Shown: positions 22,815-31,824 of the stretch, in pieces | Numbering within the stretch: position 1 is the stretch's first letter | How the letters are laid out: the number at the start of each line of letters is the position of its first letter | Assembly: GCA_945862125.1 (NCBI GenBank) | Contig: CAMAYC010000043.1 | Location: 1 to 35,168, forward strand | Source: Reyranella massiliensis 521 | Lineage (GTDB): Bacteria > Pseudomonadota > Alphaproteobacteria > Reyranellales > Reyranellaceae | Length of the DNA: 35,168 bases | Direction: 5' to 3' | Notes under the pieces: generated by a model | Told to the model about the DNA's origin: nothing | The model's database searches: none | What the model saw: the letters and a program-made list of their open reading frames with translations, nothing else | Position numbers and translations under genes: made by a program

Positions 22815-23692
22815 TAATGAACGACGGGCGGCTTAACCTCGTTCAGGCCGTCGGCCACGGTGGCGGAAATCGTCGTCCGCACCATCGAGCGTTCCTTCGC
22901 ATAGTCCCACGGCCGGCCGCGGTGGAGCATGGCACGGTTGTCCCACATCACCGCGTCGCCCGTGCGCCACTTGTGCGTATAGACGAACTCGCGCCGCGTC
23001 GCCTCGTCGAGCAATTGAGCCAGCATCTGGCGCGCATCGCGGTCGTCCATGCCGTCGATCGCATAGGCATGGCTCGCGACATAGAGCGCGCGGCGATCGT
23101 TCGCCGGGTTGCGCCAGTTGAGCCGCCAGCGCACCGGCGGCAGCGCCTTGCGCTCCTCGGCATTGGCGAGGTCGGGATGAATCTGGTCCCGGCTGTTGGC
23201 GTAGGAATGGGTCGCCACGGCGGTCTTGAGGCGCTCCTGTACGTCGGCCGGCAGGCGTTCCCAGGCGAGCCGCGTCGAGGTGAATTCGGTGTCGCCGTCC
23301 TCGCCCGGCAGCACGCGCGCGGTCAGCACGGAGGCCAGTGCCGGCGTCTTCTTGAACGACGAATCGGTGTGCCAGAGCGCATTGGCCTGGGCGACCAGCA
23401 CCTGGCGGTCGGTCGGCGGCACGATCTCGCCGTTCCGTCCGACATTGGTCAGGCGCGAATAGAAGCTGTTCTCGCCCAGCGACGCCGCCTTGGTGAGTTC
23501 CAGCGGTCCGAAGGCGCGGCTGAAGGCGACCTGGATGTCGTCGGCGATCGGTTGGTCGCGGAACACCAGCAATGAATGGGTCTCGAAGGCCTCGCGCACG
23601 GCCTTGTAGGCCTCGGCGTCGGTGGCGACATCGAGCATGGTGACGCCCTTCACTTGGACGCCAAACCCAGGTCCCAGCGGAACCAGTTCCAT
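22814..23692 (-). CDS. TauD/TfdA-family Fe(II)/2-oxoglutarate dioxygenase
   Basis: 292-residue non-heme iron dioxygenase. The facial triad is His108-x-Asp110 in LWHTDSSF and His257 in AMLHRGRPW; Arg272 in SMVRTTI is placed to bind the 2-oxoglutarate carboxylate. The N-terminus (PLGPGFGVQVKGVTML, LLVFRDQPI, FSRAFGPLE) follows the TauD/TfdA pattern. Members hydroxylate taurine, phenoxyacetates or similar acids; the substrate cannot be fixed here. The ATG at 23690-23692 follows GGAGG. It is divergent from nadK and convergent with the radical SAM gene. A sulfonate link to the distant ABC importer at 4.2-6.9 kb is possible but only a guess. Confidence 0.92.
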   Translation of the reverse strand: MELVPLGPGFGVQVKGVTMLDVATDAEAYKAVREAFETHSLLVFRDQPIADDIQVAFSRAFGPLELTKAASLGENSFYSRLTNVGRNGEIVPPTDRQVLVAQANALWHTDSSFKKTPALASVLTARVLPGEDGDTEFTSTRLAWERLPADVQERLKTAVATHSYANSRDQIHPDLANAEERKALPPVRWRLNWRNPANDRRALYVASHAYAIDGMDDRDARQMLAQLLDEATRREFVYTHKWRTGDAVMWDNRAMLHRGRPWDYAKERSMVRTTISATVADGLNEVKPPVVH

Positions 23693-23753
23693 CGCGTTCC
23701 TCCTTACGGTTCTTATTTGGTGGGGATTTTATCGCAAGGCGGCACCATCCGGC

Positions 23754-23759
23754 TATAGT
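23754..23759 (+). promoter_or_regulatory. Possible -10 element (TATAGT) of nadK
   Basis: TATAGT lies 34 bp upstream of the nadK start, in the 101-bp divergent spacer, with only a weak TTATCG-like -35 at about 19-bp spacing. It would give a leader of roughly 28 bases. Confidence 0.3.
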
Positions 23760-23793
23760 GTGATTCTTGCATAGAGGGCATTGCAGCATCCCG

Positions 23794-24570
23794 ATGGCCG
23801 ACTCCAACACGCCTAAGCTCGCATTCGTCGCGGCCGCCACGCCGACGGCACGGGCCGCGCGCGCGCGCCTGGAGAAGCGCTACGGCGCGGTGAAGCCGGC
23901 CGAAGCCGACATCATCGTGGCCCTGGGCGGCGACGGGTTGATGCTGCAGACGCTGCACCGCCACATGAGACGCCAGACTCCGATCTACGGCATGAACCTC
24001 GGCACCGTCGGCTTCCTGCTGAACACTTTCAGGGAAACCGGCCTGCTGCAGCGGCTCAAGCGTGCCCGCAAGGTGAGCCTGACGCCGCTGCGCATGATCG
24101 CCACCAACACGAGGGGCCAGACCTTCGAGGTCATGGCGATCAACGAGGTATCACTGCTGCGGTCGAGCCGGCAGACCGCCCGCCTCACCGTCTCGGTCGA
24201 CGGCCAGAAGCGGCTTGCCGAGCTCTCCTGCGATGGCGCCCTGGTCGCCACGCCGGCCGGCTCCACCGCCTACAACCTCTCCGCCCATGGCCCGATCCTC
24301 CCGCTGGGCGCTGGCCTCCTGGCGCTGACGCCGATCAACGCCTTCCGGCCCCGGCGCTGGCGCGGCGCCCTGCTGCCGCGGGCGTCCCGTGTCGATTTCA
24401 CCATCCTCGACCCGCGCAAGCGGCCGGTGGCGGCGGCGGCCGACTCGGTCGAGATCCCCAACGTGGCAAAGGTGACGGTGACCGAAGCCAACGACGTGGA
24501 ACTCACGCTGCTGTTCGATCCCGAGCACGACCTCGAGGAGCGCATCCTCAAGGAGCAGTTCGCGCCTTGA
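23794..24570 (+). CDS. nadK: NAD kinase
   Basis: 258-residue cytoplasmic enzyme phosphorylating NAD to NADP. The diagnostic GGDG is at residues 44-47 ([10 protein letters not shown]), followed by [12 protein letters not shown], the Asn-Glu pair at 116-117 (AINEVSLLR) and [19 protein letters not shown] with the conserved PAGSTAY loop. The length is typical of short alphaproteobacterial NadK proteins. The ATG 23794 ([11 protein letters not shown]) is preferred over an upstream TTG. The stop TGA overlaps the TTG start of the next gene (TTGA), suggesting coupling. Confidence 0.95.
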   Translation: MADSNTPKLAFVAAATPTARAARARLEKRYGAVKPAEADIIVALGGDGLMLQTLHRHMRRQTPIYGMNLGTVGFLLNTFRETGLLQRLKRARKVSLTPLRMIATNTRGQTFEVMAINEVSLLRSSRQTARLTVSVDGQKRLAELSCDGALVATPAGSTAYNLSAHGPILPLGAGLLALTPINAFRPRRWRGALLPRASRVDFTILDPRKRPVAAAADSVEIPNVAKVTVTEANDVELTLLFDPEHDLEERILKEQFAP

Positions 24571-25655
24571 GCGGCAAAGCGGCCCCTCTCAAGATCGAGA
24601 AAAAGCGCATCATCGGTTACGACGGCTGGGGCCCGCTCGCCCTGGCGCTGCTGATCGGCACGATCGGCGGATTCGTCTTCAACTGGCTCCGCATGCCGCT
24701 GGCCTGGATGCTGGGCGCCTGCGTCTTCTCAACGGCGGCCGCCTTCCTGGGCCTGCGCATCGGCATGAGGATACGCCTGCGCCAGGGCATGATCATCATT
24801 CTGGGCGTGCTTCTTGGGTCGGGCTTCACGCCGGACCTCGTGCAGCGGCTCGGCGAATGGGCCGTCAGCCTCTGCGTGCTGACCGGCATGACCATGACGG
24901 GCGCCAGCCTCTGCTACGTCTGGCTGCGCGTGTTCACGGGCTGGGACCGCGTCACCTGCTACTTCGCCTCCATGCCGGGCGGGCTGAACGACATGACCAT
25001 CATGGGCGGCGCGCTGGGCGGCGACGAGCGGTCCATCGCGCTCGCCCATGCGTTGCGCATCCTCACCGTCGTACTCACGATTCCCATCTGGTACCGGCTG
25101 GTGAACGGCGCCCAGACCAGCGTCCTCACAATGGTCCATGGACCCACGGGCAACGACTGGAAGGATTACGCCGTCCTCATCGCCTGCGGCATCGTCGGTG
25201 CCGCCGTCGGTCGCCTGCTCCGGCTGCCCGCGGCCTTCATGATGGGACCGATGATTGCCAGCGCCATCGTCCATCTCGGCGGCTTCACCGATTCCCAACC
25301 GCCGGGCGTGCTGGTCGCCGCCGCCCAGGTCGTGGTCGGCACCGGCATCGGCTGCCGATTCGTGGGCACGAACTTCGACCGGCTGCACAAGGAGATGGCG
25401 GCCTCGATCGGGGCCGCCTTCCTGCTGATCGGCTGCGCCGTGGGCTTCGCCGTGATCACGGTCAAGCTGACCGGCCTCAACCTCGATGCCACCGTACTGA
25501 GCTACGCCCCCGGCGGCTTCGCCGAGATGAGCCTGATCGGCCTGGCGCTGGGCATCGAGATCGCCATGGTGGCGACCCACCATCTCTTCCGGCTGTTTCT
25601 GATCGTCCTCACCGGCCCGCTGGTCTTCCGCGCCTTCCTCCAGCGCGCGCCCTAG
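24567..25655 (+). CDS. AbrB-family (PF05145-type) membrane protein
   Basis: 362-residue polytopic inner-membrane protein made of two similar halves. Each half has a motif of the type [12 protein letters not shown] (first, about 40-50) and [12 protein letters not shown] (second). The central [14 protein letters not shown] and the C-terminal [14 protein letters not shown] are also repeated, the APGG-x-x-EM pattern characteristic of this family. The family was named AbrB (AidB regulator) but is better described as an uncharacterised transporter, some members being linked to ammonia monooxygenase annotations. The start is TTG at 24567-24569, overlapping the nadK stop, with AAGGAG 11 bases upstream; no earlier ATG exists. 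Confidence 0.88.
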   Translation: MSGKAAPLKIEKKRIIGYDGWGPLALALLIGTIGGFVFNWLRMPLAWMLGACVFSTAAAFLGLRIGMRIRLRQGMIIILGVLLGSGFTPDLVQRLGEWAVSLCVLTGMTMTGASLCYVWLRVFTGWDRVTCYFASMPGGLNDMTIMGGALGGDERSIALAHALRILTVVLTIPIWYRLVNGAQTSVLTMVHGPTGNDWKDYAVLIACGIVGAAVGRLLRLPAAFMMGPMIASAIVHLGGFTDSQPPGVLVAAAQVVVGTGIGCRFVGTNFDRLHKEMAASIGAAFLLIGCAVGFAVITVKLTGLNLDATVLSYAPGGFAEMSLIGLALGIEIAMVATHHLFRLFLIVLTGPLVFRAFLQRAP

Positions 25656-25664
25656 TTCCGCGCT

Positions 25665-26480
25665 TTAGGCCCTCACCGTGATGCCGCCGTCGACGACGAG
25701 CAGGTGGCCGTTGACGTAGGCCGCCTCGTCCGAGGCCAGGAACAGCGCGGCGTTCGCCGTATCCCAGCCCGTGCCCATCTTGCCGGTCGGCGAGGCCTTG
25801 TCGCGGAGCGCAATCATCTTGTCGTAGGCCTGGTTGTGGTCCTTCTCGCCCTTGGCGTACTGCTCCGCCAGGAAATCGATCATCGGCGTGTGCATCAGGC
25901 CGGGCAGGATGGCGTTGCAGCGGATGCCCTTCTCCGCGTACTGCGAGGCGATGGCGAGCGTCAGCGAATTCACCGCGCCCTTGCTCGCATTGTAGGCGAG
26001 GTAGGAGATGCCCTTGGGGCTGCGGATCGAGGCGATCGAGCTCACGTTCACGATCGAGCCCTTGCCCTGCTTCTCCATCACCGGAATGACGTGCTTGGCG
26101 GTCAGGAAGAAGCTCTTCACGTTGACGTCGAAGACCTTGTCCCACTCGTCCTCGCTGAGATCGACCGGCCCGCCCTGCGAACCGATGCCGACATTGTTGT
26201 CGAGCACGTCGATCCGGCCCCATTTGGCGAGACAGGTGTCGACCATCGACTTCACATCGGAATTCCTGGACGCATCGGCCTCGAAAGCGACGGCCGTGCC
26301 GCCCTCCTTCTCGATCAGGCCGACGGTTTCCTCGGCCGCGGCGCGCTTGCGGTCGACGCAGAACACACGGGCGCCCTGGCGCGCGAAGGTGAGCGCGGTG
26401 CACTTGCCGTTGCCCCAGCCCGGACCACTCGAGCCCGCACCCACCACGATCGCCACCCTGTCCTTCAGTCTGCCGGTCAT
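25665..26480 (-). CDS. Short-chain dehydrogenase/reductase (SDR)
   Basis: 271-residue NAD(P)-dependent oxidoreductase. The Rossmann glycine motif is unusual, GAGSSGPGWGNG at residues 13-24, with an insertion compared with TGxxxGIG. The rest is classical: DNNVG at 93-97, catalytic Ser in NVSSIAS (146/147), Tyr162 and Lys166 in YNASK, and a C-terminal VNGHLLVVDGG. The start MTGRLKDRVAI at 26478-26480 overlaps the stop of the DUF1801 gene by four bases and has GGGAG nine bases upstream; the longer open frame is not supported. The substrate is unknown. Confidence 0.93.
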   Translation of the reverse strand: MTGRLKDRVAIVVGAGSSGPGWGNGKCTALTFARQGARVFCVDRKRAAAEETVGLIEKEGGTAVAFEADASRNSDVKSMVDTCLAKWGRIDVLDNNVGIGSQGGPVDLSEDEWDKVFDVNVKSFFLTAKHVIPVMEKQGKGSIVNVSSIASIRSPKGISYLAYNASKGAVNSLTLAIASQYAEKGIRCNAILPGLMHTPMIDFLAEQYAKGEKDHNQAYDKMIALRDKASPTGKMGTGWDTANAALFLASDEAAYVNGHLLVVDGGITVRA

Positions 26481-26920
26481 GTCTTTTTGCTCCCAGTCCT
26501 TTTGCGTAGAGTCTTCTTGCGAAGATGATGCGTGAGCGCGAGGCCGATGCAGTGTCCGAGCGGACGTACCGGCAATCGATCCTTCGCATCGAACACGATG
26601 GCACGGTTGCCCTCGTAGGTGAATGTGTCGGGATAGAGCTCGCGGAACTGATCGACCAGGCCGCTCTGGCAATGGAAGTAGATCGCGTAGCCGTCATCGC
26701 CGTTCTTCAGGCGATCGATGCGCACGGTCGTGCCGCTGCCGCTCTCGGTCGTGAGATAGCTCGGCTGCCCCCATTTCAGCGCCTCGCTGAGACGACCGAC
26801 GCCCTCCGTCCGGCTGGCCGTGTCGAACACCAGCTCGCGGAGCGCCACGAGGCGAGCCCTGAGGCCGGGCGGATAGGCCTTGAACACCGCCGCCACCCCG
26901 GCGTCGTCGAACCGTTTCAT
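26477..26920 (-). CDS. DUF1801 domain protein
   Basis: 147-residue protein whose core EALKWGQPSYLTTESGSGTTVRID is typical of DUF1801 (YdhG-like), a small alpha-beta domain of unknown biochemical function. It ends in a basic tail, HHLRKKTLRKRTGSKKT. The ATG is at 26918-26920. Its TGA overlaps the ATG of the SDR gene, so the two are translationally coupled, although no functional relation is obvious. It is divergent from the TctC-type gene. Confidence 0.85.
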   Translation of the reverse strand: MKRFDDAGVAAVFKAYPPGLRARLVALRELVFDTASRTEGVGRLSEALKWGQPSYLTTESGSGTTVRIDRLKNGDDGYAIYFHCQSGLVDQFRELYPDTFTYEGNRAIVFDAKDRLPVRPLGHCIGLALTHHLRKKTLRKRTGSKKT

Positions 26921-27014
26921 GCGCGGACCCTAACACACGGCTGGCGGCCGGGGGCGAGCCATGGAATGCTCGCGGGCAACGAACGCAGAAACGAACCCAG
27001 GGAGGGTCGCAGGA

Positions 27015-27989
27015 ATGCTTCGACGCACGTTCACAGGCGCGCTGGCGTTGGGTGCGGCCGCTTCGATTCGCCCGGCCACGGCTCAAACCCAAGCCCAGGC
27101 GTGGCCCACCAAGCCGCTGCACATCGTCATCCCCTATCCGCCGGGCGGTCCCTCCGATGTCTCGACGCGCATCGTCATGGAACGCGCCGGCCAGATCCTC
27201 GGCCAGAGCGTGTTGTTCGACAACAAGGCCGGCGCCTCGGGCATGATCGGCGCCGAGTATGTTAAAAACCAGCCGGTCGATACCCACACGTTCCTCACCA
27301 CCACCACGGCGATGGTGTGCATCACCCGCCACCTGCAGCCGATTCCGTTCGTGCCTGAAAAGGACTTCATTCCGGTGGCGCGGATGACGACCTCATGGGG
27401 CGCCTTTGCCGTGCATCCCTCTGTGCCGGCCAAGACGGTTGCGGAGTTCGTGGCCTATGCCAAGGCCAACCCGGGCAAGATCAACTTCGGCTCGGCCGGC
27501 CTCGCCACCATCACCCACCTGTTCGGCGAGATGCTCAATCTGGAAGCCGGTATCCAGATGGTGCACGTGCCCTATCGCGGCAGTGCGCCGGCGACCAACG
27601 CGCTGCTGGCCGGCGAAGTCCAGGCCCAGTTCGACCAGACGACGCTGCCGCACATCAAGGCGGGCAAGCTGCGCGGCCTCGCCATGCTGGCCGAGGTGCG
27701 CCATCCCGATTTTCCCGACATTCCGACGCTGCGCGAGCAGGGCTACGGCAAGGAAGGCGGCGATTCCTGGTTCGGCGTGCTCGCGCCCGCCGGCACACCG
27801 CTGGCCGTCGTGGCCAGGCTCGACCAGGCAATTGCCGCAGCCCTTCGTGCGCCCGACATCATGGCGAAGGTCCACAACGGCGGCATGCGCGTGACCTATC
27901 TTGGGCCCGCCGATTTCAATGCGCGCATCGGGGTCGAGACCGCGATGTTCGGCGACATCATCAAACGGGGCAACATCAAGCTCACCTGA
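27015..27989 (+). CDS. Tripartite tricarboxylate transporter substrate-binding protein (Bug/TctC family), orphan
   Basis: 324-residue periplasmic binding protein. The signal peptide MLRRTFTGALALGAAASIRPATAQ has a twin arginine. The mature part starts AWPTKPLHIVIPYPPGGPSDVSTRI, the Bug signature, followed by FGSAGLATITHLFGEML and VPYRGSAPATNALLAGEVQAQFD. No TctA or TctB membrane genes are nearby, so it is one of the orphan Bug proteins that are often numerous in such genomes. The ATG 27015 has GGAGGG eight bases upstream; the frame from 26961 is not supported. Ligands of the family are small carboxylates or amides; none can be chosen here. Confidence 0.92.
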   Translation: MLRRTFTGALALGAAASIRPATAQTQAQAWPTKPLHIVIPYPPGGPSDVSTRIVMERAGQILGQSVLFDNKAGASGMIGAEYVKNQPVDTHTFLTTTTAMVCITRHLQPIPFVPEKDFIPVARMTTSWGAFAVHPSVPAKTVAEFVAYAKANPGKINFGSAGLATITHLFGEMLNLEAGIQMVHVPYRGSAPATNALLAGEVQAQFDQTTLPHIKAGKLRGLAMLAEVRHPDFPDIPTLREQGYGKEGGDSWFGVLAPAGTPLAVVARLDQAIAAALRAPDIMAKVHNGGMRVTYLGPADFNARIGVETAMFGDIIKRGNIKLT

Positions 27990-28199
27990 TCTGCTGCGCG
28001 GCGCGGCACCGGTTCGGTCCTGGGCATCGACCTGTCGAGCGCCTTGATGGAACTGGCGCGGGCCATCGAAAGGAAGGACGGACTGGGCCTTTCGTATCGG
28101 GCCGGCGACGCCGCCGCCGCTCCCACGGCCAGCGACGACTGGAGTGACTTCCTCCGCGACTGTCCGGTCACCGGGCTCGAGGCGCGCCGGGAGGTGTAA
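27990..28199 (+). pseudogene. Probable remnant of a class I SAM-dependent methyltransferase
   Basis: Directly after the TctC stop, the same frame stays open for 69 codons to a TAA at 28197-28199. Part of it, GSVLGIDLSSALMELARA followed by GLGLSYRAGDAA, resembles the second and third strands of class I methyltransferases (Val-Leu-Gly-Ile-Asp, acidic strand end, then Gly-Asp-Ala). The glycine-rich strand 1 and the C-terminal half are missing, and the last 20 codons resemble nothing I know. The 3' end overlaps the MFS gene on the other strand by 32 bp. No start with a Shine-Dalgarno is seen. A chance resemblance cannot be excluded. Confidence 0.45.
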
Positions 28200-29559
28200 G
28201 GGGCCGGCTGGACCACAGGCCGGGCCACAGGAGCGACAGCAGCAGCACGGCGAGCAGGCCGCCGCCTGCCGTCACGAAGGCGAAGCGGTAGCCGGCGAGA
28301 AATCCCGCCATGTTCCAGATGCCCTCGGCGCCGCGCGCATGCAGGGCCGTCAGCACGGAGGCGCCGGCCACGATGCCGATGGTGCGCGTGAGCAGCGACA
28401 GGCTGCCGGCGACGCCGCGATCGCGCGGCGGCAGGGTGGCGGTCACGATGTCGGTGTAGGCCACCGTCAGCAGCCCCTGCCCGATCCCCTCCAGCACCAG
28501 CAGTGCCGCAACCACGAGGACCGGCGTCTGGAGATCGGTGAAGCCGAGCGGCAGCAGGCCGAGGCCGACGCAGGCGACGCCCGCGAACACGGTCGGCCGC
28601 TGGCCGATGCGCTTCACCAAAAAGGCCGAGAGCGGTGCGCCCATGAGACTGCCGGCGAAGGCCATGGCCAGCACGATCCCGGTGCCCAGCGCCGTGAGCT
28701 TCAGCACGTTCACCAGATAGTAGGGCGTGAGCAGCAGGATCGAGAAGCCCGCGAGGTTGGCCAAGGCATTCAGGACATTGGGGATGGTGAAGCGTGGGTC
28801 GGCGAACAGCGCGGGCCGGATGATCGGCTCGGCGACGCGGTTGGCGCGTCGCACGTAGGCGAGCAGCAACCCGAGCGACACGGCGAACAGGAGCAACGCC
28901 CAGAGGCCCGGAACCTCGCGGCGCTGCGAGAAGACCAGCGACAGCAGCAGCGAACTCATCGTGGCGGCGAGCAGGAGCGCGCCCGGCGCATCGAACGGCC
29001 GCGCCTCGAGCTTCGGCGACGGCAGCAGGACCGAGAGCGCCAACGCCGTGAGGGCGATAGGCACGCGGACCCAGTAAACCGCGGGCCAGCCCCACAGCTC
29101 GACCAGGATGCCGCCCAGGAATGGGCCGACGGCGGCCGCCAGCGCCATCGAACTGGCAAAGCCCGCCAGCGCCTTGGTGCGCTCGCTCTCAGGAAACAAC
29201 GAGGTGGCAAGCGCCGGCGTGCAGGCCAGCGCCAGCGCCGTGCCGACCCCCTGCACCGCCCGTGCCCACAGGAAGAGCGGCCAGTCGGGCGCGGCGGCGC
29301 AGGCCGCACAGCCCACGGCGGAGATCGCGAGACCGATCTGGAAGACGAGGCGATGGCCGAACAGGTCGCCCAGCTTGCCGGCGACCAGCATCAGCGAGCC
29401 GTAGACCAGCACGTAGCAGATCACCAGCCACTGCACGTCGGCCAGTGCCAACCTGAAGTGACCGGTGATCGCCGGCAGCGCCACGTTAACGGCGATGTCG
29501 AGCGGCGCCAGCGAGGCGCCCAGCCCGACGATGACGAGACCGAGCGCCGGCCTCGTCAT
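28168..29559 (-). CDS. MFS transporter, 14-helix DHA2-type
   Basis: 463-residue major facilitator with about fourteen helices. The opening ALGLVIVGLGASLAPLDIAVNVALPAITGHF has the LDxxIVNVALP-like motif of the DHA2 drug/H+ family. Motif A is GKLGDLFGHRLVF, and motif C is likely within FASSMALAAAVGPFLGGIL. The start is the ATG at 29557-29559, 14 bases downstream of the dienelactone hydrolase stop; its ribosome-binding site is poor. It is the distal gene of the acyl-CoA synthetase-hydrolase-transporter unit, so it might export or import a metabolite of that pathway. Drug efflux is equally possible. Confidence 0.88.
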   Translation of the reverse strand: MTRPALGLVIVGLGASLAPLDIAVNVALPAITGHFRLALADVQWLVICYVLVYGSLMLVAGKLGDLFGHRLVFQIGLAISAVGCAACAAAPDWPLFLWARAVQGVGTALALACTPALATSLFPESERTKALAGFASSMALAAAVGPFLGGILVELWGWPAVYWVRVPIALTALALSVLLPSPKLEARPFDAPGALLLAATMSSLLLSLVFSQRREVPGLWALLLFAVSLGLLLAYVRRANRVAEPIIRPALFADPRFTIPNVLNALANLAGFSILLLTPYYLVNVLKLTALGTGIVLAMAFAGSLMGAPLSAFLVKRIGQRPTVFAGVACVGLGLLPLGFTDLQTPVLVVAALLVLEGIGQGLLTVAYTDIVTATLPPRDRGVAGSLSLLTRTIGIVAGASVLTALHARGAEGIWNMAGFLAGYRFAFVTAGGGLLAVLLLSLLWPGLWSSRPLTPPGAPRAR

Positions 29560-29573
29560 CGGAGACTTGTCGG

Positions 29574-30245
29574 TCAGAGGTGCTTGCCCAGGAAGGCCAG
29601 CATGCGCTCCCACGCGGCATTGGCCGACTTCACATGGTAGGCCTCGCTGCGCTCGCTGGCGAAGGCGTGGGCCGCGTCGTAGCGGTAGATTTCCGGCTTC
29701 TGTCCGCCGGCGATCATCGCCTTCTCGAACGCATCGACGACGGCCGGCGTGCACCAGTCGTCGGTGTTGGCGAAGTGACCCTGGATCGGCACCTTGATCC
29801 TGGCCGGGTCGGCGAGCTGGCCGGGCGGAACGCCGTAGAACGGCACGCCGGCGGCAATCCCCGGGACGCGCGCGCAGGCAGCAATGGTGAGCGCGCCGCC
29901 CATGCAGAAGCCCATGACGCCCACCTTGCCGCCAATGCCTGCGAGATGCTTCACGGCACCCGCAATGTCCTGATCCGAGGCACCGACGAAGTCGAGGCCG
30001 CTCATCATGTGGTTGGCTTCGTCCGACTTCTGCGTCACGCGGCCCTTGTACAGGTCGGGCGCCAGCGCGTTGTAGCCAGCGCGCGCGAAGCGATCGGCGA
30101 CGCCGCAGATCTGGTCGTTCAGTCCCCACCATTCCTGGATCACGACGATGCCCGGCTTGCCCCCCGACTTACCTGGGCCGGCTTCGGCGAAATAGCCTTT
30201 GCAGGTGCTGCCGTCGGGACGCTTGAAATCGATCATGCTGCCCAT
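29574..30245 (-). CDS. Dienelactone hydrolase family protein
   Basis: 223-residue alpha/beta hydrolase. The catalytic Cys114 lies in GFCMGG, the Asp in TDDWCTP (162/163) and His193 in DAAHAF; Glu38 in IQEWWGLN is the additional residue conserved in dienelactone hydrolases. The length is normal. The family opens dienelactones in chlorocatechol degradation, but many members have other ester or lactone substrates, and no chlorocatechol genes occur here. The ATG at 30243-30245 follows GGAGG at a five-base spacing. It lies nine bases after the acyl-CoA synthetase stop, in an operon. Confidence 0.92.
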   Translation of the reverse strand: MGSMIDFKRPDGSTCKGYFAEAGPGKSGGKPGIVVIQEWWGLNDQICGVADRFARAGYNALAPDLYKGRVTQKSDEANHMMSGLDFVGASDQDIAGAVKHLAGIGGKVGVMGFCMGGALTIAACARVPGIAAGVPFYGVPPGQLADPARIKVPIQGHFANTDDWCTPAVVDAFEKAMIAGGQKPEIYRYDAAHAFASERSEAYHVKSANAAWERMLAFLGKHL

Positions 30246-30254
30246 GCGTTCCTC

Positions 30255-31775
30255 CTAAAGCTTCGTTCTGAGTTCGGTCTTGAGAATCTTGCCGTAGTTG
30301 TTCTTCGGCAAGGCATCCACGAACTTGTAATCCTTTGGCCGCTTGAAGCGCGCGATGTTGTCGAGGCAAAGGCGGTCGAGCTCGGCGGGCTTCACGCTCG
30401 CGCCCTGTCGGGGCACGATGAAAGCCACCACTTCCTCGCCCCACTCCGGATGCGGGCGGCCGACCACCGAACATTCGGCGACGGCGGGATGGAGGTTCAG
30501 CACGTCCTCGATCTCGCGCGGATAAATGTTGGAGCCACCCGAGATGATCATGTCCTTGGAGCGGTCCTTCAGCGTCAGGAAACCCTCCTCGTCGAAGGCG
30601 CCGACGTCGCCCGTCCACAGCCAGCCATTGCGCAACGAGCGTGCCGTGGCTTCGGGGTTGTTCCAGTAGCCCGACATCACCGTGTCGCCTTTGCAGATGA
30701 TCTCGCCGACTTCGCCGGTGGGGACTTGGCGTCCGTCCTCGTCGACGACGCGGACCTCCATGCAGGTGTCGGCGATGCCGGCCGAGGCGAGCCTCGCCTC
30801 CCAGCGCGGATGATCGCGCTCGGCGTGAAACTCCCGGCTGAGATGGGTGATCGTCATCGGGCTCTCGCCCTGGCCGTAGAGCTGCGTCAGCACGTTGCCG
30901 AGCAGGTCCATGGCGCGCTTGAGGTCGCTCACATACATCGGCGCACCGCCGTAGGTGATCAGCCGGAGCGCGCCGGGCTGCAGGTCCGCGGCACTGCTGT
31001 GCTCGACCAGGCGCTTCACCATGGTGGGCGCGAGAAAAATGCTGCAGTCGGGCCAGCGGTTCATGAGCTCGACCGTCTCAGGTACGTCGTAGTGGCCACT
31101 TTCGGGAAAGACCTGGACGACGCCGCGCGCCAGCATCGGGAAGTTCCACAGGCCGGAGCCATGGCTGATCGGGGCGGCATGCACGATCGAGCCGCCCGGC
31201 GGCGGCCGGTCGACGTCGGCATAGTAGTTGAGCGTCATCGCCAGCAGGTTGCGGTGCGTGAGCGTGGCGCCCTTGGGCCGGCCGGTCGTGCCCGACGTGT
31301 AGAACAGCCAGGCTGGGTCGGTGGGCTCGGCGTCGGCCATCGGGCCGGGATCGCCCACCGCCATGAAGCCATAGGCGCGCGTCGTGGTATCGACGATCTC
31401 CTTCAACGCAGATGCCTCGCGCGCCGCCTCGGCGATGGTGCCGGCGAGATCCGGGGTGACGAAGCAGAGCTTCGCGCCGGAATTCTCCAAGATGAAAGCG
31501 AACTCCTTGGCGTGAAGCTTGGCGTTCATCGGCACGGCGCAAAGGCCGGCATGCCAGATGGCGTACATGATCTCGATCGATTCGACGCAATTGGTCATGG
31601 CGAAGGCAACACGGTCGCCCTGAAGCAGGCCGAAGCGGCCGCGCAGGTGCGTGCTCATGACGGCAACCTTGCGCCAGAGATCGCGGTAACTGAGATGCGG
31701 CGAGGCCCCGCGCGCCAGGGCGGGCAGATCGCGGAACTCCCGGGAAGAACCGAGCAGCAGGTGGGCGATATTCAT
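30255..31775 (-). CDS. AMP-dependent acyl-CoA synthetase/ligase
   Basis: 506-residue adenylate-forming enzyme activating a carboxylic acid to its CoA ester. The AMP-binding P-loop is YTSGTTGRPKGATLTHRN. The core continues with GGAPM and YGQGESPMTIT, then the hinge region LWTGDVGAFDEEGFLTLKDRSKDMIISGGSNIYP. The C-terminal catalytic Lys is in NNYGKILKTELR. The start MNIAHLLLGSSREF at 31773-31775 is the first family-like Met; the frame from 31862 would overlap the divergent FAD gene. It is the first gene of an operon with the hydrolase and the DHA2 transporter. The acyl chain is undetermined. Confidence 0.93.
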   Translation of the reverse strand: MNIAHLLLGSSREFRDLPALARGASPHLSYRDLWRKVAVMSTHLRGRFGLLQGDRVAFAMTNCVESIEIMYAIWHAGLCAVPMNAKLHAKEFAFILENSGAKLCFVTPDLAGTIAEAAREASALKEIVDTTTRAYGFMAVGDPGPMADAEPTDPAWLFYTSGTTGRPKGATLTHRNLLAMTLNYYADVDRPPPGGSIVHAAPISHGSGLWNFPMLARGVVQVFPESGHYDVPETVELMNRWPDCSIFLAPTMVKRLVEHSSAADLQPGALRLITYGGAPMYVSDLKRAMDLLGNVLTQLYGQGESPMTITHLSREFHAERDHPRWEARLASAGIADTCMEVRVVDEDGRQVPTGEVGEIICKGDTVMSGYWNNPEATARSLRNGWLWTGDVGAFDEEGFLTLKDRSKDMIISGGSNIYPREIEDVLNLHPAVAECSVVGRPHPEWGEEVVAFIVPRQGASVKPAELDRLCLDNIARFKRPKDYKFVDALPKNNYGKILKTELRTKL

Positions 31776-31824
31776 GGCCGCCCGACTATTGCAGGCATGG
31801 CATCGACCTTGCAATGTGCGGCCC

